Shown here in pieces: positions 57,238 through 64,000 of a DNA stretch of 64,000 nucleotides. Position numbers and translations under genes: made by a program. Source of the stretch: Molanna angustata. Its lineage: Eukaryota > Arthropoda > Insecta > Trichoptera > Molannidae. Position 1 is the stretch's first letter. Each line of letters opens with the position of its first letter. A model generated the notes under the pieces. That model ran no database searches. It had not been told where the DNA came from and saw only the letters and a list, made by a program, of their open reading frames with translations. Location of the stretch: the NCBI GenBank assembly GCA_963576475.1, contig OY754981.1, positions 124,001 to 188,000 of the forward strand. The letters are read 5' to 3'.

Positions 57238-58153
57238 TTCAACTGTCGATTCGTTTAAGAGAATTTAATTCTCTTAATGAATCTACATACAGTATTTATT
57301 TATTTTTTATTTAATATTGCTTCTCGGGCAACTAACAGGTACTATGTCAAATATTTTATTTAACATGCACCCAATAACAAGTTGCCACATTCTGGAGACT
57401 CATAGATCCAGACTGAAAACACAATTAAAAACTGTGTCTCCACCAGGAATCGAACCCGGGACCTTTGGATCAGCAGTCAGATACACAACCAACTGAGCCA
57501 CGAAGGCCGACATAAAGCAAATATAATAGTATAAAGCAAAGACAATTTTTTTTTACTCAGAATTTTGAATTTTCGTTTCAGTCAGGTGTTTTCAACTTTA
57601 GAATTTTTATTTTATTTTTCCATATATCTCAAAAACCATAAAAGCTAGAACGCTGGAAATTAGTGTAAATATAGACAAATACAAAATCTCAAATTAGTTT
57701 TTTTCAAAAAGGGTTTCTCAAACATTTTATATTACGAAAAACATTTTTTTTTTGTAAATATATGTATTTAACTGTCTATATTTCCAAAGTTTATAAATAT
57801 CGAAAAAAGCCGAAACACCCTAACCAGAAAGTTTTATTTTCTATACAAAATATGAACATTGTTGTAGTAGGTACATCTCAAACTTTTTTTAACAATTTTT
57901 ATAAAAAATTGAATTTAATGACGATATCGTTTCATACTATTTGTAAAGCCGTATTCATATTCTGGGTAGGAAAAGAAGACTGACCTCCATACTATCCTAT
58001 CCTGACATACATACCTACATGTTTTATATAGAAATCAAAATATCTTGAAATATTTATGAATTTGTGTTTAAGTGTTTATAGTTTGGTACGTATTCTTCAA
58101 CTATATATACTATCGCCATCGGCAGTAGGATCTCATGTGTTACATGTTTCTAG
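57238..58153 (+). mobile_element. Helitron carrying a SINE
   Basis: 5' end TTCAACTGTCGATTCG (one change from the family) and 3' end CGGCAGTAGGATCTC, hairpin, then TTTCTAG at 58153, followed by T. The interior keeps the ATATCTCAAAAACCATAAAAG and GACGATATCGTTTCATAC blocks. The family B SINE at 57312-57512 interrupts it. Older than the 37-48 kb cluster. Confidence 0.82.
57312..57512 (-). mobile_element. tRNA-derived SINE, family B, inside Helitron
   Basis: On the minus strand GTGGCTCAGTTGGTTGTG and CCGGGTTCGATTCCTGGTGG form the tRNA-like head; the body ends near TAGTTGCCCGAGAAGC. It lacks the extra hairpin arm of the copy at 26022. Confidence 0.85.
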
Positions 58154-59385
58154 TTTTTGAATTTAAGGTTTATTTCCTATGAGTTAAATACTTTTGCTGT
58201 GTACCCAAAAGTAGGTGTTACGACTTATTGAAAATTAATTCTTATACCGATTTCATTTTTTGATAAATAAGTTGGGTTAGAATAAGATTTATTTTCATTT
58301 CTTTAAAATTTTAATGATAATTTTATTAACAATAATATTTATTTTTCAGTCATAAATTTTCGTTAATATCTTTATCCACATTTCACTAACATACATATGT
58401 ACATTATTGTACCTTGAATTTTCGTATAAATAATAAGAACCTTTCCACTTCATGTTTCGGAAATAATTTTCGCATCTTTAATTTACATAATCTTGTGTTT
58501 ATGTATATAAAATTATTATATACAGTTACTTTAACGTAGGAGTCTGTTTGATTTTTAATCCACGGAAATAAATGTCACCATAAATAAAGCTACAGTTAAC
58601 ACCATAATATTATGGTTGGTTCAACTAAAGATATTTTTTATCCTTCTATTTTATAATGATTATATGTAGGTACCTACCCATATAATATACATGGCTCATT
58701 AAACTATATTTTCGCCGGTATTTTTCCGGTATAGGTACACTCGTACAATTATATAATGAACCATTTTATTTAAATAGGAAGCATTCGCTGAATTTCTCTT
58801 AGGAATTTGGTTCAAATTTTGATAATTAAGTTGGTCGTTTGTTAGTGGTTTATACATCACGAACATTTGTAATTTTACTATACTTAATAGTATATGTATA
58901 TATTTAATTGAAACATTTTGTAACGATCTAATTACACTACCTGAACTATCAAACATGTTATGATCCAAGCGATTTATGTACACAATATCCAAACCAGTTG
59001 TTAAGTATTCGGTTTTTACATTCATTCATATTATATTCAAATTATTTCAAAAGTAATTATGTATTTTTTGTTTTTGATCTTACTTTTTTCTTGTTTTAAT
59101 TTTCTGGGTAGGTATTAATTTTTATACCTACTTATTACGTCTGTGATGGAGTTTTTTGATATTTTAAAATCTAATTTTTCTAACCTAAACTGTGAGTCTC
59201 GTGTTGTTGCAAGTTAACTTTATATTGTTATTTATGATTTATGAAGTTACTATAAATTATAATACCTATATGATTTTTGATTATGGCTTCCATGAATATC
59301 ATGTTTTTTTTTATTTAATCTTTAAAAAGGTTCTCAATGCTCTCTCACAGAAAAATTAAGTAGGTACTTAATAATTAATAATAAT
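58154..59385. other. No gene seen
   Basis: A/T-rich. The minus-strand frame of 108 codons at 58699-59025 has no recognised motif and average composition for this DNA. Confidence 0.45.
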
Positions 59386-59389
59386 AATC

Positions 59390-60085
59390 AAAAACTTTTG
59401 AACAGTTTACATAGCGCCTGCAAAAAATTCAACATGGCAATTTCAATTGATAAGACTAAATGTATGACATTCTCAAAAACACACATAGCATGCAATCTGA
59501 CTATAGACAACAACCCAATTGAACAGGAATACCTTTAGATACCTAGGAATTGACATAACAGAAGATGCTGACCTCTGCGAAGAAATTCAGAGCCAAGTAA
59601 ATAAGGCAGCTGCAGTCTCGGGCGCCCTAAAATCCATTATTTGGAAAAATGAGGATATGGCCATTAAAAGTAAAGTGAGAATCTACAAAGCATGCGTAAG
59701 ACCAGTGATGACATATGGTATAGAGGCACGAGCAGACACAGTCAGAAGCAAACAAATGTTGAGGACTTCAGAAATGAGGACATTGAGAGCTATTGCAGGC
59801 AAAACCCTGAGAGACCGAGTGAGGAACTCCAGAATAAGGGAACTATGTGAGGTTGACGATATCATCAGATGGAGCAGGCAGCGGAGGAGGGACTGGTATG
59901 GTCATGTCCAAAGGATGGACAGCACCAGACTTCCTCATATCCTCAGCCTCACGGAACCCGCCCTCGCGGTAGACCGCCAAAAAGATGGAGGGATAGCTGG
60001 GGGTCCACTTCGCAGGAAGAGCAGGCCTCTTAAAAAACAGACCTGAAGGTCTATTCAAAAGAAGAAGAAGAAGAAGAAGAAAAAC
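59390..60085 (+). pseudogene. RTE-like LINE ORF2 C terminus with (GAA)n tail
   Basis: A broken upstream part reads FNMAISIDKTKCMTFSKT. The open frame from 59519 (175 codons) then reads FRYLGIDITEDADL, KVRIYKACVRPVMTYGIEAR, MRTLRAIAGKTLRDRVRN and RDWYGHVQRMD. This is the standard series F.YLG / IY...V.P.M.YG.E / R..R.I.G....D..RN / W.GHV.RM of RTE-type ORF2. A one-base problem separates the two parts near 59520-59535. It ends in (GAAGAA)n at 60058. No palm or endonuclease remains, so it is 5' truncated. Confidence 0.85.
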
Positions 60086-60087
60086 TT

Positions 60088-60160
60088 TTATTGTGATAAA
60101 ACAACGTGGCGGACTTATTGCCCGCAGGCAATTTCTACCAGTCAACCACCATAGTAAATT
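60088..60160. mobile_element. Fragment shared with SINE family C body
   Basis: CGTGGCGGACTTATTGCCCG, then GCAATTTCTACCAGTCAACC resembles the GTGGCGAGTTTATTGCTGTA and AATTTCTTCCAACTAACC segment at 24268-24310. This suggests a LINE tail shared by the SINE. Confidence 0.5.
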
Positions 60161-60865
60161 CAATCAGTTACAGAAATAATTAACAAGAGAATACAAAATA
60201 CAAAAATAATAAGAAATTAAAAATACCAAATAAATATAAAATAAATATAGGTAATACATTTATAATTTGCACTACCTACGTTAAATTGCAATCTGTCTTT
60301 TATTTAAAAATGAAAAACAGTATGTTTTGTTGAATTCTTCCATCTTTAAATAATAGGTATAGCCTACAAAATCTTGTTTGTATTGAATGTTTTATAGTAT
60401 CGATAGTAGAACAAGGTACAATACAAGAATTATTATTAACTAAATTTTTTAATTTTCTTTACACCACGTGAGAATTATATTTTTTAACATGAAGTTAAGT
60501 AGGAAATGAAATATACCTACATATTCAAGGTCTACCATATTTTCTTAAAGATCTTGTTAACAAAACGCACCTGTTGATTTCACTAGAATTCATTACATAT
60601 CTACCTATGTATATAATTTAGTTATAGTATCCATTTGTAGCTTTATATGGTTATGTTATCTGTCTCTCACATGTTGTGTTCTATTACTTTCCTATGTAAT
60701 TTGCGTTCATCTAATTTTATACGAATCAATTGGTCGATTTTTAATGATTGTTTTTTATAGTCTGTTAGAGAAAATCTATTTCTTCCACTTTGGTCCATTA
60801 CGTTTTCCGGTTGTCAGTTCTGTTCTGTCATGAGGTGGTCTTTCATTTCGCACATTGATCAACTT
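60161..60865. other. No gene seen
   Basis: A/T-rich sequence. Confidence 0.5.
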
Positions 60866-62941
60866 TCATATTAAATACATCGTGTGTAATTAACTACTCA
60901 GTATATCAATATTATGTACTATCATATTAAATACATCGTGTGTAATTAACTACTCAGTATATCAATATTATGTACTATCATATTAAATACATCGTGTGTA
61001 ATTAACTACTCAGTATATCAATATTATGTACTATCATATTAAATACATCGTGTGTAATTAACTACTCAGTATATCAATATTATGTACTATCATATTAAAT
61101 ACATCGTGTGTAATTAACTACTCAGTATATCAATATTATGTACTATCATATTAAATACATCGTGTGTAATTAACTACTCAGTATATCAATATTATGTACT
61201 ATCATATTAAATACATCGTGTGTAATTAACTACTCAGTATATCAATATTATGTACTATCATATTAAATACATCGTGTGTAATTAACTACTCAGTATATCA
61301 ATATTATGTACTATCATATTAAATACATCGTGTGTAATTAACTACTCAGTATATCAATATTATGTACTATCATATTAAATACATCGTGTGTAATTAACTA
61401 CTCAGTATATCAATATTATGTACTATCATATTAAATACATCGTGTGTAATTAACTACTCAGTATATCAATATTATGTACTATCATATTAAATACATCGTG
61501 TGTAATTAACTACTCAGTATATCAATATTATGTACTATCATATTAAATACATCGTGTGTAATTAACTACTCAGTATATCAATATTATGTACTATCATATT
61601 AAATACATCGTGTGTAATTAACTACTCAGTATATCAATATTATGTACTATCATATTAAATACATCGTGTGTAATTAACTACTCAGTATATCAATATTATG
61701 TACTATCATATTAAATACATCGTGTGTAATTAACTACTCAGTATATCAATATTATGTACTATCATATTAAATACATCGTGTGTAATTAACTACTCAGTAT
61801 ATCAATATTATGTACTATCATATTAAATACATCGTGTGTAATTAACTACTCAGTATATCAATATTATGTACTATCATATTAAATACATCGTGTGTAATTA
61901 ACTACTCAGTATATCAATATTATGTACTATCATATTAAATACATCGTGTGTAATTAACTACTCAGTATATCAATATTATGTACTATCATATTAAATACAT
62001 CGTGTGTAATTAACTACTCAGTATATCAATATTATGTACTATCATATTAAATACATCGTGTGTAATTAACTACTCAGTATATCAATATTATGTACTATCA
62101 TATTAAATACATCGTGTGTAATTAACTACTCAGTATATCAATATTATGTACTATCATATTAAATACATCGTGTGTAATTAACTACTCAGTATATCAATAT
62201 TATGTACTATCATATTAAATACATCGTGTGTAATTAACTACTCAGTATATCAATATTATGTACTATCATATTAAATACATCGTGTGTAATTAACTACTCA
62301 GTATATCAATATTATGTACTATCATATTAAATACATCGTGTGTAATTAACTACTCAGTATATCAATATTATGTACTATCATATTAAATACATCGTGTGTA
62401 ATTATTTACTCAGTATATCAATATTATGTACTATCATATTAAATACATCGTGTGTAATTAACTACTCAGTATATCAATATTATGTACTATCATATTAAAT
62501 ACATCGTGTGTAATTAACTACTCAGTATATCAATATTATGTACTATCATATTAAATACATCGTGTGTAATTAACTACTCAGTATATCAATATTATGTACT
62601 ATCATATTAAATACATCGTGTGTAATTAACTACTCAGTATATCAATATTATGTACTATCATATTAAATACATCGTGTGTAATTAACTACTCAGTATATCA
62701 ATATTATGTACTATCATATTAAATACATCGTGTGTAATTAACTACTCAGTATATCAATATTATGTACTATCATATTAAATACATCGTGTGTAATTAACTA
62801 CTCAGTATATCAATATTATGTACTATCATATTAAATACATCGTGTGTAATTAACTACTCAGTATATCAATATTATGTACTATCATATTAAATACATCGTG
62901 TGTAATTAACTACTCAGTATATCAATATTATGTACTATCAT
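60866..62941. repeat. 56-bp satellite, 37 units
   Basis: CATCGTGTGTAATTAACTAC recurs every 56 bp, with the CGTG word at 60881 and each 56 bp up to 62897. Units appear identical by eye, except one at about 62397-62410 where AATTAACTAC reads AATTATTTAC. All frames contain stops, so it is non-coding. No target duplication was sought beyond the edges. Confidence 0.98.
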
Positions 62942-64000
62942 TTTAATTGGAAAATATATATGCTAGCAAAAAATGCTGTTGTTTTTCAATTGAAAATGAT
63001 GCTGACACTTATCTCAAATATAGGTATTCCACAAAATTTATAAGATTTTGTTTTTAATCTATTTAATCACATAAAAAGGGTACAAAGGTCTTTCAACCGA
63101 CCAAAGTATCGTGAAGATTTTTTAAATAAAAAATATCACAAACTACAAATGCCGAAATATGCCTTAAAATATCAATCGGAAATTCATTGGAAAATATAAA
63201 GATTTTTAAAGTCATACCTTCCCTATATAAAATGTTTGTTCTAAACTAAATGATAGATGAAATAATGTGTTGAGGCAAGATTTGAAACCGGATACACTAG
63301 ATTAGTTATCCACTGACCAGTCTGCCACAGACGACATTTTGTTTATTTTCTACAATATTTGAATGTATTTAGAATCACGTAACATTATCTTCTAAGTTAT
63401 TCATATTTTAATTCTTATTTAGTGCTATCTGCAGTGGGTAATTCTTCCATATTATTATAAGCTGTTTATATTTATACCTGAATCAAAATGTCAACAAACT
63501 ATTGCTTTAAGGTTAATGGCGCAAATCAACGATTATTAGTTTTTATTGTTTTTAATATAGTTTAATTACCTACTAAATTATGAGTAATCGTGTCAGATCA
63601 TAATACTGTTTCTTGGATTTAGAATTTTTATGTGTTTTTTTTATGTAAGGACAACGTGGTTTTATTGAATTTCCCGAGGTTTTATTTGATATAACCTTTG
63701 TTTGTCTATGACACTCCTCATTTTGCGTAATCTAAAACTATTGTAATTCCTAGTAAAATTACGTAATCTAAAACTATTGTAATTCCTAGTAAAAATAATT
63801 AGGTTTGATATTTTATCGAATGCAGGACAAATTGACGAATTCTGGCCATGTTTTTATTTTAATATTTCTGTACATAACCATATAAGTAATAGCGTGCGAT
63901 AGCGGGTAATGGCCATATGTATTGAGGTGATTTGGGTATAATATAGTATGTAGGTAGGTACCAACCTGTGAATATAATAAAATAGAAAATATTATAGAAA
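62942..64000. other. No gene seen; SINE scrap and small duplication
   Basis: A/T-rich. On the minus strand near 63255-63335 a decayed tRNA-like head (GTGGCAGACTGGTCAGTGG, then GGTTTCAAATC) is probably an old SINE. A 36-bp unit (CGTAATCTAAAACTATTGTA...) is tandemly duplicated at 63726-63797. Confidence 0.5.

Noticed and set aside
58699..59025. 108-codon minus-strand frame
   Set aside because: A/T-rich, no motif, no splice or promoter context; the length is possible by chance in 64 kb.
59683..60163. Minus-strand frames over the RTE relic
   Set aside because: The plus strand carries the recognisable LINE motifs; the leucine run comes from the GAA tail.
60866..62941. CRISPR-like or coding repeat array
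   Set aside because: Units are uniform across all 56 bp with no variable spacers and stops occur in every frame.

Overview
The window is intergenic and intronic insect DNA, most likely from a moth or butterfly. The inference rests on the strong A+T bias, the recurring GTAGGTACCTAC-type words, abundant Helitrons, tRNA-derived SINEs and RTE-like LINE scraps. No tool was run, so the taxon is an inference. There is no convincing complete host protein gene. Nearly everything recognisable is mobile or tandemly repeated DNA.

Layout. 1-17 kb: a minus-strand Helitron cut by the window edge, small RTE and CR1-like LINE scraps, a TTAA-flanked MITE (7259-7719), an internally inverted Helitron composite (9488-10283) and one complete older Helitron (13237-14180). 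17.4-19.0 kb: an 86-bp satellite with 18 units. 19.7-23.9 kb: a SINE with a 17-bp target duplication, followed by a very young Ty3/gypsy-like LTR element with identical 245-bp LTRs. Its single 831-codon frame keeps Gag zinc knuckles, protease and integrase but has lost reverse transcriptase; a long (TAAA)n tract follows. 24-25 kb: a SINE and a truncated Helitron. 25.28-25.70 kb: a GC-rich stretch with a TATA-like box and a good splice donor, the best candidate for a host promoter and first non-coding exon, on the plus strand; much of the remaining window could be its first intron. 26-37 kb: mostly unique A+T-rich sequence with several foldback elements (30.0, 31.8-32.4 and 32.8 kb), SINEs and LINE scraps.

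37.5-47.9 kb is the most striking region. It holds seven full-length, about 1-kb, near-identical Helitrons plus pieces of other copies, all in one orientation. They are nested in and abutted to each other, with one roughly 2-kb unique island. Nested junctions show the element boundaries to the base: 5'-TC, 3'-CTAG, hairpin before the 3' end, and T following. Some pieces of interrupted copies are out of order, which points to recombination between copies or to misassembly.

48-64 kb: a second TTAA MITE, a GC-rich exon-like stretch (49.9-50.2 kb), a 168-bp MITE with TTA duplication, LINE reverse-transcriptase relics on both strands (51.5-52.0, 54.3-56.2 and 59.4-60.1 kb), SINEs, another Helitron carrying a SINE, and a 56-bp satellite with 37 almost identical units (60.9-62.9 kb).

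The elements do not form a pathway. The non-autonomous Helitrons encode no Rep/helicase and would need one supplied from elsewhere; the SINEs would need a LINE reverse transcriptase; the LTR element would need a reverse transcriptase in trans.
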